A model generated the notes under the pieces. That model was not told where the DNA came from. It made no database searches and saw only the letters and a list, made by a program, of their open reading frames with translations. Of a stretch of 64,000 nucleotides of DNA, positions 17,481-25,853 are shown in pieces (the first letter of the stretch is position 1; the number at the start of each line of letters is the position of its first letter). The stretch spans positions 100,054-164,053 of the forward strand of contig JBFLYK010000008.1 of NCBI GenBank assembly GCA_040756995.1. Direction: 5' to 3'. The position numbers were made by a program, and so were the translations under genes. The DNA comes from BP-133 sp040756995. GTDB taxonomy: Bacteria > Actinomycetota > Acidimicrobiia > IMCC26256 > BP-133.

Positions 17481-18478
17481 CCCGCACCACCGAGGTCGAG
17501 CGGCGGGGCGCCAGCGCGTCGTGGAAGGCGGGTGGGTGCGGAGCCGCTGCGGCCCGGCGGGTAGAGGGCCCGGAGGCCGGTGGGGCCGGACAGTTCGGCG
17601 ATCGCTTCGATCCGGCGGCTGCCGTCGGGGTAGCGGGCGATGTGGACGACGGCGTCGATCGAGGCCCGGATATGGGCGCGGATGGCGTCGACGGGCAGGC
17701 CGGTGCGGGCCAGCAGGACCAGGCTCTCCAGCCGGGCCAGCGCTTCGGCCGGGCCGTTGGCGTGGATCGTGCACAGCGAGCCCGAGTGGCCGGTGTTGAG
17801 GGCCTGCAGGAGATCGAAAGCCTCCTCGCCCCGGACTTCGCCCACGATGAGCCGATCGGGCCGGAGCCGCAAGGCGGCCCGGACGAGGGCCCGCACCGGA
17901 ACGGCCCCGGCTCCTTCGGCGTTGGGCGGCCGGGCTTCGAGCCGCACCAGGTGGGGCTGGCCGAGGGCCAGCTCGGCCGTCTCCTCGATCGTCACGATGC
18001 GCTCCTGCGGCGGCAGCTCGCCGGCCAGGACGTTGAGCAACGTCGTCTTCCCGGCGCCGGTACCGCCCGACACCAGCACGTTCCATCCGGCGGCGATCGC
18101 CCACCGCAGGAGCCCCACACCGACCGGCGTCAGCCCGAAGTCGGTCAGCGCCCGGCGCCGGGGGCCGAACCGGCGGATGGCCACGCAGGTGCCGTCGACG
18201 GCCACGGGCGGGAGGACGGCGTGCAACCGCGAGCCGTCGGGCAGCCGGGCGTCGACCATGGGCGACGACCGGTCGAGCCGCAGGCCCAGGGGAGCGATGA
18301 TCCGCTCCACGACACGGCGCACACCGCTCTCGTCGAGATCGACGGAGACGGGTTCCAGCCGCCCGGCCCGTTCGACGAAGGCCCGCCCGCCTCCGTTGAG
18401 GAGGATCTCCGACACTTCGGGATCGGCCAGAAGGGCCTCGAGCCCGCCGGAATCGACCCGCACGCTCAGGCTGCCCAT
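17477..18478 (-). CDS. tadA: TadA/CpaF secretion ATPase
   Basis: A 333-residue hexameric ATPase from ATG 18478, overlapping the end of the upstream CpaE-like gene by 13 bases. Walker A is SGGTGAGKTTLLN near residue 140. The Asp box region is ERIVTIEETAEL, and the Walker B and His box regions are RLIVGEVRGEEAFDLLQAL and HSGSLCTIHANGP. It powers Flp pilus assembly at the inner membrane. Compared with Rv3659c it has the same position and order in the operon. Confidence 0.95.
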   Translation of the reverse strand: MGSLSVRVDSGGLEALLADPEVSEILLNGGGRAFVERAGRLEPVSVDLDESGVRRVVERIIAPLGLRLDRSSPMVDARLPDGSRLHAVLPPVAVDGTCVAIRRFGPRRRALTDFGLTPVGVGLLRWAIAAGWNVLVSGGTGAGKTTLLNVLAGELPPQERIVTIEETAELALGQPHLVRLEARPPNAEGAGAVPVRALVRAALRLRPDRLIVGEVRGEEAFDLLQALNTGHSGSLCTIHANGPAEALARLESLVLLARTGLPVDAIRAHIRASIDAVVHIARYPDGSRRIEAIAELSGPTGLRALYPPGRSGSAPTRLPRRAGAPPLDLGGAG

Positions 18479-19167
18479 CGGCCGTTGGCCAGACCGGCCA
18501 GGCGATCGAGGACCGAGCCCGCCGCCGTGGCCAGCGGGGCCGGAAGGTGGTCCAGCAGCACGCCGGCGTCGATCGCCCGGGCGATCTCCGACCGGACGGG
18601 GACCCGGCCGACCACCGGGAGACCGAGCACCGCCGCGACGTCGTCGGCGCCGAGGGCCCGACCGGGATCGGCCACGAGGATCGCTCCGGCTGATGACCCG
18701 AGCCGGGGGTCGGCCACCGCCCGGCGCAAGGCCAGGTAGCAGGGCCGGATCACCATGAGCGCCAGGTCGGCCACGTCGACGACGGCCCTCGCCGCTCCGT
18801 CGACCCCGTCGGCTCCGGAGCCGCCGTCGACCACGGTCACACCACCGTCCCGCAGGGCGACGGCCAGCGCCGCGCCGGCCTCCGGTGACGCCGCCCCGGC
18901 GCCCGGACCCCCGGGCAGGAGAGCCAGCCCCGGAACGACCGGTATGGCCATGTCGTCGAGCCACTCCGTCGGCGTGGAGGGCCCGGCCGCCAACCAGTCG
19001 ACCAGGGTGGCCAGCGACGTCAGCGGCGGGAGCCCGAGGATGGCCGGCTGGTCGCCGGCGAAGTCGGCCAGGCGGGTCTCGCCGCGGGCGGCCGAGACGA
19101 GCGCCAGGGCGGCGGCGACCACGGACGTGCCGGAGCCGCCCTTCGGCGACCAGAGGGCGAGGAGCAC
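18466..19167 (-). CDS. CpaE/TadZ-like ParA-family protein
   Basis: A 233-residue protein from GTG 19167 with AAGGGGGA upstream. A deviant Walker A, SPKGGSGTSVVAAALA, lies at residues 7-22. Other ParA-like segments are VTVVDGGSGAD and ADLALMVIRPCYLALRRA. TadZ/CpaE proteins localise the Tad apparatus at the pole. This is the first gene of the Tad operon, matching Rv3660c. The usual Lys-Thr of Walker A is replaced by Gly-Thr, so ATP hydrolysis may be weak. Confidence 0.85.
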   Translation of the reverse strand: MLLALWSPKGGSGTSVVAAALALVSAARGETRLADFAGDQPAILGLPPLTSLATLVDWLAAGPSTPTEWLDDMAIPVVPGLALLPGGPGAGAASPEAGAALAVALRDGGVTVVDGGSGADGVDGAARAVVDVADLALMVIRPCYLALRRAVADPRLGSSAGAILVADPGRALGADDVAAVLGLPVVGRVPVRSEIARAIDAGVLLDHLPAPLATAAGSVLDRLAGLANGRWAA

Positions 19168-19340
19168 GGAGCATCCCCCTTCGGGAGGCGGCGCGGGACG
19201 CGGTGCGCCGCGGGGCGATCAGCGAAGGGGGAAGCAGAAACCGGAAACTCCCTCAGAAGCCGCCGGTGCCGGCACCGTACGCACTGCGTTCATTGCGGCG
19301 CAACGGAATTTGCCGGCGGCGCTCCTATGCTCGGATTCGT

Positions 19341-20180
19341 ATGGAGGCCGCCTTCTTCGACCTCGACAAGACCGTCATCGCCAAGAGCTCGGTCCTGGCC
19401 TTCGGTCGTCCGCTCTATCGGGAAGGGCTCCTGTCCCGCTCGGCCCTGTTGAAGAGCGCCTACAACCAGGCGATCTACCGGATGCGGGGCGCCAACGAAG
19501 CCCGGATGGAACGGGCCCGGGACAAGATGCTGTCGATCACCAGGGGCTGGGAGCAGGCCCGGGTGAGCGGAATCGTCCACGAGACGTTCGAGAAGATCGT
19601 CGCTCCCATCATCTACGCCGAGGCGCTCGAGCTCTTCGAAGAGCACCTCGACGCCGGCCGCAAGATCTTCCTGGTCTCGTCTTCGCCGATCGAGATCGTC
19701 TCCCACCTCGCCGAGTACCTCGGCATCGACGAGTGCATCGCCAGCCGGTCCCACGTCGACGCCGACGGCCGCTTCACCGGCGAACTCGAGTTCTACGCCT
19801 ACGGGCCCCACAAGGCGGCGGCCATCCGCCAGGCCGCCGAGCGCGACGGCATCGACCTGGCCCGCTCCTACGCCTACTCCGACTCCATCACCGACGCTCC
19901 GATGCTGGAGATCGTCGGCCACCCGGTGGCGGTCAACCCCGATCGGGAGCTGGCCCGGCTCGCCCGCCAGCGGGAGTGGGAGATCCGGGAGTTCGACCAG
20001 CCCGTCCGGCTGCGCCGGCGCGTCCCCACCCCGGCGCCGGCCCCCACGGCGGCCGTCGGCGGCGTGCTGGCCGCGGTGGGGCTCGGCGTCGCGGGGTACC
20101 GCTGGGCCCAGCAGCGCCACAGCCAGCTGCACCCTCCCCGAACCTCCGGGCTCCGCCTGGCGTTCGGGCACCGCGGTTGA
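19341..20180 (+). CDS. HAD-IB family (SerB-like) hydrolase
   Basis: A 279-residue phosphatase-like protein. The catalytic motif I DLDKTVIAKSS at residues 7-17 has DxDKT rather than DxDGT. Motif II is FLVSSSP and motif III/IV is YSDSITDAPML. After the HAD domain comes a hydrophobic stretch near residues 230-250 (AVGGVLAAVGLGVAGY) that may anchor the C-terminus in the membrane. A HAD-IB gene (Rv3661) is divergent from the Tad operon in the same way in M. tuberculosis. The substrate cannot be told from sequence. Confidence 0.88.
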   Translation: MEAAFFDLDKTVIAKSSVLAFGRPLYREGLLSRSALLKSAYNQAIYRMRGANEARMERARDKMLSITRGWEQARVSGIVHETFEKIVAPIIYAEALELFEEHLDAGRKIFLVSSSPIEIVSHLAEYLGIDECIASRSHVDADGRFTGELEFYAYGPHKAAAIRQAAERDGIDLARSYAYSDSITDAPMLEIVGHPVAVNPDRELARLARQREWEIREFDQPVRLRRRVPTPAPAPTAAVGGVLAAVGLGVAGYRWAQQRHSQLHPPRTSGLRLAFGHRG

Positions 20181-21148
20181 GGCCGGCGCCGCTGCCGCTG
20201 GCCCACGGGCCGACACCTCTCGAACCGCTCGACCGCCTCTCCGAATGGCTCGGCGGGCCGCGGCTGTTGGTCAAGCGTGACGACCAGACCGGGCTGGCCC
20301 TCGGCGGCAACAAGGCCCGCAAGCTCGCCCACCTCTGCGCCGAAGCCCTGGCGACCGGCTGCGACACGCTCGTCACCGGTGGCGGCCCCCAGTCGAACCA
20401 CTGCCGGATGACGGCCGCCGCCGCCAACCGCCTGGGGCTGGGCTGCCACCTGGCGCTGGCCGGCTCGGCCGACCCGCCGACCGGCAACCTCCTGCTCGAC
20501 CGGTTGCTGGGCGCCGACCTGCACCCGACGGGGGCCCGCCACTACTACGAGATCGAGGCGGCCATCGAGGCGCTGGCCGAGAGGCTCCGGGCCGATGGGG
20601 CCCGGCCGTACGCCATCCCGATCGGGGGCGCCTCGGTGACCGGCGCGCTCGGCTACGTCGACGCCGCCCGGGAGCTGGCCGGCCAGCTGACCGGCCCGCT
20701 CGACTGGATCGTGGTGGCGGACGGGTCCGGCGGCACCCATGCCGGCCTCCTGGCCGGCCTCGACCCCCGCGGCTGGACATCCGGCACCCGGGTCCTGGGG
20801 GTCGACGTCGGGACCCGTCCGGATCTCGACCAGCGGGTGCCGGAACTGGCCGCGGCCACCGCCGCCGCCACCGGCCGCCCCCCGCCGGGCGGCGAGGTCC
20901 ACATCGACCACACGCGCTTCGGCGCCGGCTACGGGAAGCCGACGCCGGAGTGCCTGGAGGCTCTCCGCGCCACGGCCCGCCTCGAGGGCCTGATCCTCGA
21001 CCCCGTCTACACCGGCAAGGCGATGGCCGGCCTCATCGGCTGGACCCGGGAAGGCCGCTTCACCGACCGGCACACGGTGCTGTTCTGGCACACGGGGGGA
21101 GCTCCGGCGCTGTTCGCCGGCGGGTACTGCGAGTGGCTGACGAGCTAG
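20177..21148 (+). CDS. PLP-dependent ACC deaminase / D-cysteine desulfhydrase family enzyme
   Basis: A 323-residue fold-type II PLP enzyme. The likely start is TTG 20177, overlapping the HAD stop (TTGA). The PLP lysine is in GLALGGNKARKLAHL, and the phosphate-binding and substrate loop includes TGGGPQSNHCRMTA. VADGSGGTHAGLLAG and DPVYTGKAMAGLI are typical of the ACC deaminase/D-cysteine desulfhydrase group. I cannot decide between the two activities. It is translationally coupled to the HAD hydrolase. Confidence 0.88.
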   Translation: MRPAPLPLAHGPTPLEPLDRLSEWLGGPRLLVKRDDQTGLALGGNKARKLAHLCAEALATGCDTLVTGGGPQSNHCRMTAAAANRLGLGCHLALAGSADPPTGNLLLDRLLGADLHPTGARHYYEIEAAIEALAERLRADGARPYAIPIGGASVTGALGYVDAARELAGQLTGPLDWIVVADGSGGTHAGLLAGLDPRGWTSGTRVLGVDVGTRPDLDQRVPELAAATAAATGRPPPGGEVHIDHTRFGAGYGKPTPECLEALRATARLEGLILDPVYTGKAMAGLIGWTREGRFTDRHTVLFWHTGGAPALFAGGYCEWLTS

Positions 21149-21219
21149 GCGGCCATCTTCTTCTTGGCGACGACGGCGCCAAGGGCGAGCACGATGACCA
21201 GGAGCATGAGCTTCTTCAT
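21145..21219 (-). CDS. Possible 24-residue membrane peptide
   Basis: A tiny ORF encoding MKKLMLLVIVLALGAVVAKK followed by KMAA. It starts at ATG 21219 with a very good ribosome binding site (GGAGGAGG about 5 bases upstream). It would make one membrane helix flanked by lysines. It resembles the N-terminal half of the short DLW-39-type actinobacterial proteins but lacks their tail. Its stop overlaps the convergent deaminase stop inside CTAG. Expression is unproven. Confidence 0.5.
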   Translation of the reverse strand: MKKLMLLVIVLALGAVVAKKKMAA

Positions 21220-21278
21220 CCGGACCTCCTCCGGGGGGCGAGGTGACCGGCGAACTTTAACCTGCTAACACAGCGAGT

Positions 21279-21370
21279 GGAGGTGAACGGGCGCCTGGTG
21301 GGCCCCCTCGTCTTCAAAACGAGTGGGACGGGTGATCCCCGTCCGGTGGGTTCGATTCCTGCCACCTCCG
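21279..21370 (+). tRNA. selC: tRNA-Sec (anticodon TCA)
   Basis: The acceptor arm GGAGGTG at 21279-21285 pairs with CACCTCC at 21363-21369. The anticodon stem CTCGT/ACGAG encloses the loop CTTCAAA, with anticodon TCA at 21314-21316. A long extra arm (about 21325-21345) and a T-loop TTCGATT are present. This is the standard look of bacterial selenocysteine tRNA, which decodes UGA with SelB and a SECIS element. A 3' CCA is not fully encoded (GCTA). No selA, selB or selD is in this window. Confidence 0.93.
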
Positions 21371-21381
21371 CTAACCACCCC

Positions 21382-21427
21382 AACTGGCGTTCCTTTTCCG
21401 GAATACAGCGGAAAAGGAACGCCAGTT
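21382..21427 (+). terminator. Rho-independent terminator after tRNA-Sec
   Basis: A perfect 19-bp stem, arms at 21382-21400 and 21409-21427, with an 8-base loop, ending in TTTT at 21426-21429. It starts 11 bases after the tRNA. The stem is less GC-rich than surrounding DNA (AACTGGCGTTCC). It could also serve transcripts arriving from the sigma factor gene on the other strand. Confidence 0.93.
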
Positions 21428-21491
21428 TTGCGAGGCGGGCGCGACAGTGGCCGCCCGAGGGCGGCCACCGGTCAGCGGATGATTGGAAAGG

Positions 21492-22487
21492 TCAGACGGC
21501 GAGCAGATCGCGGGCGCCGGTGTCGGAGGACGGGTGCCGCAGCTTCGACATCGCCCGGGCCTCGATCTGGCGGATCCGCTCCCGGGTGAGGTTGAAGTAC
21601 TCCCCGACCTCTTCCAGGGTGCGGGGCTCGCCCCGGTCGAGACCGAAGCGCAGCGCCAGGATCTGCCGCTCCCGCTCGTCGAGCGGGGCGAGGAGCTTCT
21701 CGATCTCAGCCGGCAGCAACGCCGTGGCCGCCACCTCGAAGGGCGACTCGGCCGACCGGTCCTCGACGATGTCGCCGAGCTCGGCGTCGCCGTCCTCCCG
21801 GAGCGGCTCGGACAGCGAGAGCGGCTCAGCGGCGAACCGCAGCGCCTCGGTGACCTTGTCCTCCGGCATGTCGACCTCGACGGCCAGCTCCGAGAGGGTG
21901 GCCGGCCGCCCGAGCTTCAGCTCGAGGCGGGCCCGGGCCTTCTGGAGGCGGGCCAGAGTGTCGCCGGCGTGGACCGGCAGGCGGATGGTCCGGCCGGTGT
22001 TGGCGATACCGCGGGTGATCGCCTGACGGATCCACCACGTGGCGTACGTGGAGAACTTGAAGCCCTTCCGCCAGTCGAACTTCTCGACGGCGTGCATCAG
22101 GCCGAGGTTGCCTTCCTGGATCAGGTCGAGGAGCGGCAGGCCCGACGCCTGATACTTCTTGGCGATGGAAACCACGAGCCGCAGGTTCGACTGCACGAAC
22201 GTGCGCTGGGCCTGCTCACCCTCGGTGATCGAGCGACGAAGCTCGCGCTTCTTGCTGGCCGAGATGCTGGTGCCCTTCTCGAGCTCGCATCGGGCGGCGT
22301 TCCCGCCTTCGATCGCCTGAGCCAGACGGACCTCGTCGTCCTTGGTCAACAGCGGATACTGCCCGATATCAGTAAGGTAGAGACGGACGAGGTCTTCCTC
22401 GTCCCGCTCGACTCGTTCCTTGGCCACGGATTTCCTTTTCCGGGTTTCGCGTGGAGCGCGCGTGGGCTTGGCTTCGCCACCCAGCAT
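21492..22487 (-). CDS. RNA polymerase sigma-70 factor (RpoD/HrdB-like, group 1 or 2)
   Basis: A 331-residue sigma factor. Region 1.2 is at DEEDLVRLYLTDIGQYPLL. Region 2 includes NLRLVVSIAKKYQASGLPLL, QEGNLGLMHAVEKFDW and KFSTYATWWIRQAI. Region 3 follows, then region 4.2 with the HTH TLEEVGEYFNLTRERIRQIE. It lacks a long region 1.1 extension, so it is more like a group 2 factor (SigB/HrdA type) than the principal sigma, though short principal sigmas exist. AAGGTGG precedes ATG 22487. It is a single-gene unit. Confidence 0.93.
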   Translation of the reverse strand: MLGGEAKPTRAPRETRKRKSVAKERVERDEEDLVRLYLTDIGQYPLLTKDDEVRLAQAIEGGNAARCELEKGTSISASKKRELRRSITEGEQAQRTFVQSNLRLVVSIAKKYQASGLPLLDLIQEGNLGLMHAVEKFDWRKGFKFSTYATWWIRQAITRGIANTGRTIRLPVHAGDTLARLQKARARLELKLGRPATLSELAVEVDMPEDKVTEALRFAAEPLSLSEPLREDGDAELGDIVEDRSAESPFEVAATALLPAEIEKLLAPLDERERQILALRFGLDRGEPRTLEEVGEYFNLTRERIRQIEARAMSKLRHPSSDTGARDLLAV

Positions 22488-22755
22488 CCAACACCACCTT
22501 GATCATTACGATACCGGGCCGGTCAAGACTTCCGGATCGTTCCGCCGAATATGTACCCGATCCGCCGCCAGCGCGGACCCGGACACCCTGCCTCCCCCGA
22601 CAGGGCCCCGGATCATTGACACTGGTGCTGTCGATCTGTTCGGGATTTCGGCACAATCCGGACATCTCCTGCCATACACGCAACGTCGGGGCGTTACAGA
22701 ACGATGTCAACGACTGTTTCGCGCCGATCGTGAGCCCAACTACCCGCAGGGCGCG

Positions 22756-23091
22756 ATGAACGAACCTTCAAACGCCGCGGATCTCACGCTGGCCATCGTG
22801 GCCGGGGTGTTCGACGCCCGGCCCGGCGCGGAAGCCGAACTCGGAGCGGTTCTGGCCCACTACGTGGTCGTGAGCCGAACCAGCCCCGGCTGCCGCAACA
22901 TCGACCTGGTGGCCTCGTTGACGAAACCCGGCCGGTTCCTCGTCTACGAGAAGTGGGAGAGCCCCGAGCACCAGCAGGAGCACCTCAGGTCCGCCGTCAC
23001 CGAGGAGCTAGCGGCGGCGGCCATGCCGCTGTTGGCCGGACCGCCCGATCTCGGCCTCTTCGAGGCCGTCAGCGCCCACGACCTCATGTAG
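22756..23091 (+). CDS. Antibiotic biosynthesis monooxygenase (ABM) domain protein
   Basis: A 111-residue dimeric alpha-beta barrel protein starting at ATG 22756. Typical features are LAIVAGVFDARPGAEAEL at the N-terminus, SRTSPGCRNIDLVAS in the middle and FLVYEKWESPEHQQEHL. Members include YgiN-type quinol monooxygenases and heme-degrading enzymes. Nothing here selects a substrate. It overlaps the convergent 23084-23638 gene by 8 bases. Confidence 0.85.
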   Translation: MNEPSNAADLTLAIVAGVFDARPGAEAELGAVLAHYVVVSRTSPGCRNIDLVASLTKPGRFLVYEKWESPEHQQEHLRSAVTEELAAAAMPLLAGPPDLGLFEAVSAHDLM

Positions 23092-23638
23092 CGGGCCGCG
23101 TCGCAGCGCAGATGGCGGTGATGTCGGCCCAGGTCAGGTCGGAGGCGGTCCAGAGCCGGTCGAAGGCCCGGTCGGCGGCGTCGGTGAAGCCGTGGCGGAT
23201 CCGGAAGGCGTAGCAGCGCCGGCCGCGGCCGCCGTCGATCCCGGCCCGGCGGGCGTAGCGGCCGACGGCGTAGGCGTCCCAGGCGGTGTGCTCGGCCGGG
23301 CTCAGGTCGGCGTCGGCCGGCGGGGCGCCGAACCGCGGATCGAGCCGGTCGGCGACCCGGAACAGCAGGCGGCCGAGTACGAGCCGGGCGCCCGCCTCGG
23401 AGAACTGCCGGAGCCGTTGCGGGTCCTCGAAGGCGCCGCCCTCGACGTGGATCGTGACCGACCGGCCGTCGACGACCGTCGTCGTCTTGCCGAACGGGTT
23501 CTCCTCGTCGACGGCGACTTCGATGCGGACGTCGTCGGGGAGGCCGACCAGCGCCGCCACCTCCGAAACCACCGCCGCGATCCGCTCCGGGTCGTAGTGG
23601 ACGATCGAAAAAGCCGGGGGATCGACAGTGACGTTCAT
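23084..23638 (-). CDS. Conserved hypothetical protein
   Basis: A 184-residue soluble protein that I do not recognise. Its N-terminal 70 residues (YDPERIAAVVSEVAALVGLP, VRIEVAVDEENPFGKT) look like an alpha/beta domain. The C-terminus is helical with several Trp and Arg (SPAEHTAWDAYAVGRYARR). Its ATG overlaps the stop of the ferritin-like gene upstream by 4 bases, so it belongs to a three-gene unit with the two ferritin-like genes and probably acts with them. Confidence 0.75.
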   Translation of the reverse strand: MNVTVDPPAFSIVHYDPERIAAVVSEVAALVGLPDDVRIEVAVDEENPFGKTTTVVDGRSVTIHVEGGAFEDPQRLRQFSEAGARLVLGRLLFRVADRLDPRFGAPPADADLSPAEHTAWDAYAVGRYARRAGIDGGRGRRCYAFRIRHGFTDAADRAFDRLWTASDLTWADITAICAATRPAT

Positions 23639-24420
23639 CCCGCGACGGGAACGTCCTCCTTGGAGGCCTCGGCGATCTCGTCGATCTCGGCGTCGCCGAA
23701 TCCGGCCATGCGCCGGAAGGTCCGGGCCAGCTGGATCGGGTTCTCGTCGGCCTCGCCCCGGAACCCCCGGAAGCTGAACAGCTTGTCGACCACCCGCTGG
23801 AACTCGAGCGCCCGCTCCCGGCGCTCCGGATCATGCTCGGTCAGGCGGCGCAGCCAATCGGAGCCCATCTTCACGTGGGTCACCTCGTCGGCCAGCATCC
23901 AGTCCTCGCAGAAGGAGAGGACGGGGTCGCCGCAGGCCTGGCCGAACTCCCGCATCGTGTTGAACACGTCGATGGCCAGGCCTTCGAGGGCCCGGTTCAC
24001 GCCGGTCAGGCGGAGGACGGGGTCGGGGTTGCAGGCCGCCTGGTAGAGGAACGTCGTCTCGGCGAACTCCCCGATCTCCGTGCCCATGTGCTCGCTCAGC
24101 TTCACGGAGATCTCGGTGTGGCGGGCCTCGTCCCAACACTGGCGGGCCATGTCGAGCTTGAGGGCGAAGGGGGCCTCGTCGTCGTCGAAGTCCCACACCG
24201 TCCGCCCGGCCCCCTCCAGCGCCTGGATCTCGCCGACGAAGATGCCGTGCATCATCTGGCGGGCGGCGTGGGCGGCGTCGGGCCGGTCGGGGGTGAGCTT
24301 GCCGCCCCGCCGGCCGGACGGAGCGAGCTTCGTCCGAGGGTCCTCGAACCGGTCCTCCATCCGGGCCCGCCGGAAGCGGCTGTCGCGGGCGAGATCCTCG
24401 GCCGGGAAGATCTTCCTCAT
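23635..24420 (-). CDS. Ferritin-like di-iron domain protein (DUF455-like)
   Basis: A 261-residue helical protein. Candidate metal ligands are spread over four helices: HGIFVGEIQALEGAG, QCWDEARHTEISVKL, NRALEGLAIDVFN and DEVTHVKMGSDWL, giving the E, ExxH pattern of ferritin-like proteins. Its ATG overlaps the stop of the 24417-25094 gene (ATGA), and its own stop overlaps the next start. Oxidase or oxygenase activity on an unknown substrate is possible. Confidence 0.75.
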   Translation of the reverse strand: MRKIFPAEDLARDSRFRRARMEDRFEDPRTKLAPSGRRGGKLTPDRPDAAHAARQMMHGIFVGEIQALEGAGRTVWDFDDDEAPFALKLDMARQCWDEARHTEISVKLSEHMGTEIGEFAETTFLYQAACNPDPVLRLTGVNRALEGLAIDVFNTMREFGQACGDPVLSFCEDWMLADEVTHVKMGSDWLRRLTEHDPERRERALEFQRVVDKLFSFRGFRGEADENPIQLARTFRRMAGFGDAEIDEIAEASKEDVPVAG

Positions 24421-25094
24421 GCTGCCCCCACTCTCGAGCTCTCTGTCGGCGAATCCTGCGGTGACGGTTCTCCGAGGCTACCCGGGCCGGCAATCCCGCC
24501 TGCCCGGTTCATGAGCGTCTCGAGCTCCGCCTGGCGGCGGGCGGCCCGGGCCACTTCGTCGTCGGTCTGGATGAGCGACTGGAGGGTCATCTCGCCCTCC
24601 CGCCAGTCGGTCGTCTCGTCCTCGAGGATGAAGCCCAACGACCGGATCGTCGGGGCGTCGGTGATCCGGCTGGTGGCGGCGAGGTGGTAGGTGTAGGCGG
24701 CGATCTTGCGCGGCAGCAGCACCCGGTACACCCCGACCAGCTTCTCGATCGTGAGGTCGGCCGCTTCCGGTTCGGTCATGGCCGCCACGAACGCCTCCAG
24801 GTCGGCGTTGGGCGCCTTGATGAGGCGCTCCGGCCGCATCTCCCGCAGCTCCGGCAGCCGCTTGACCCACAGCTCGGCGTGCCAGGCGTGGTGGTAGCAG
24901 TGCCGGCCGAGCATCGTCTTCACGTCGAGCTCCGGCACGGTGGCCACCCACCCGCCGAGCGCCTCGAAGAGCCGCATCTCGATCCAGGCGTAGTGGCCGA
25001 CCCGGCGGGCCGACTCCTCCACCGTGAACAGGCCGGGCAGCTCCCGCCGGTCCCAGGGGGCGAACGGCGAACGGGGAGCGGCGGGATCGGCCAT
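24417..25094 (-). CDS. Ferritin-like helical protein, partner of the next gene
   Basis: A 225-residue helical protein. His-rich and acidic helix motifs are visible: RRVGHYAWIEMRLFEALGGW, GRHCYHHAWHAELWVKRLP and FILEDETTDWREGEM. These suggest a ferritin-like bundle that may or may not bind iron. It is the first of three genes joined by 4-base overlaps, and it begins 3 bases after the end of the enoyl-CoA hydratase gene. Two different ferritin-like proteins in one operon hints at a heteromeric enzyme. Confidence 0.65.
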   Translation of the reverse strand: MADPAAPRSPFAPWDRRELPGLFTVEESARRVGHYAWIEMRLFEALGGWVATVPELDVKTMLGRHCYHHAWHAELWVKRLPELREMRPERLIKAPNADLEAFVAAMTEPEAADLTIEKLVGVYRVLLPRKIAAYTYHLAATSRITDAPTIRSLGFILEDETTDWREGEMTLQSLIQTDDEVARAARRQAELETLMNRAGGIAGPGSLGEPSPQDSPTESSRVGAA

Positions 25095-25097
25095 GGG

Positions 25098-25853
25098 CTA
25101 CTTCTTCCCGATCGTCTTTTCCACGTAGGCGGCGATGGCCGCCATTGTCTGGGGCGACTTCCACACCTCGAACATCTCGGCATCACGCTGGCGGCCGGTC
25201 GAATCCACCTCGGTCCAGAACCGGTCCCGGAGGGAATGTTTGGCGTGGGTGAAGGCGGCCGGGACGAGCGCCGCCAGCTGCTCGGCCTTGGCGACGGCCC
25301 GGTCGAGCAACTCGGCCTCGGGGACGACCTCGTCGATCAGACCGCGCCGCTGCGCCTCGGCCGGCAGCAGCGTGGCGCCGCTGTAGATCAGATCGGCGAC
25401 GCCGGTATCGCCGGTGGCGCAGCGGACGGCAGCCAGCGCGCTGGCCGGGAACGCCACGCCGAGGAGGATCTCCGGAAAGCCGATGCGGCCTTTCCCGTCG
25501 GCCATGATCCGGTGGTCGGCGCAGCAGGCGATGATGCCGCCGCCCGCGATCGCATGCCCGTTGACGGCGGCCACCACCGGACGCCGGTAGGCGAAGAGAT
25601 CGTCGAAGGCCCCGGACAGCGCGGGGATGAAATCGGCCACGTAGGCGTCGCCGCCCTCGAGGATCCGGAAGAGATCCACGCCGGCCGAGAAAGCCGGACC
25701 CGTCCCGGTCAGGACCAGGGCGCTGCCCTCGTCGGAGAGCTCGGCCAGCTCGGCCCGCAGGGCCACGAGGAACTCGAGGTCGAGGGCGCTCACCGGGCCG
25801 TGGTCGAAGCGCACGACGGTGACGTTGTCGGAGACCTGCTTGCGTTCGATCAT
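25098..25853 (-). CDS. Enoyl-CoA hydratase/isomerase family protein
   Basis: A 251-residue crotonase-fold protein from ATG 25853, which overlaps the nadE stop; ATG 25865 is an alternative inside nadE. The oxyanion-hole segments are GTGPAFSAGVDLFRI and NGHAIAGGGIIACCADHRI, followed by GFPEILLGVAFP. The catalytic Glu pair of classical hydratases is not obvious at the second position, so isomerase or another crotonase reaction is possible. Confidence 0.85.
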   Translation of the reverse strand: MIERKQVSDNVTVVRFDHGPVSALDLEFLVALRAELAELSDEGSALVLTGTGPAFSAGVDLFRILEGGDAYVADFIPALSGAFDDLFAYRRPVVAAVNGHAIAGGGIIACCADHRIMADGKGRIGFPEILLGVAFPASALAAVRCATGDTGVADLIYSGATLLPAEAQRRGLIDEVVPEAELLDRAVAKAEQLAALVPAAFTHAKHSLRDRFWTEVDSTGRQRDAEMFEVWKSPQTMAAIAAYVEKTIGKK

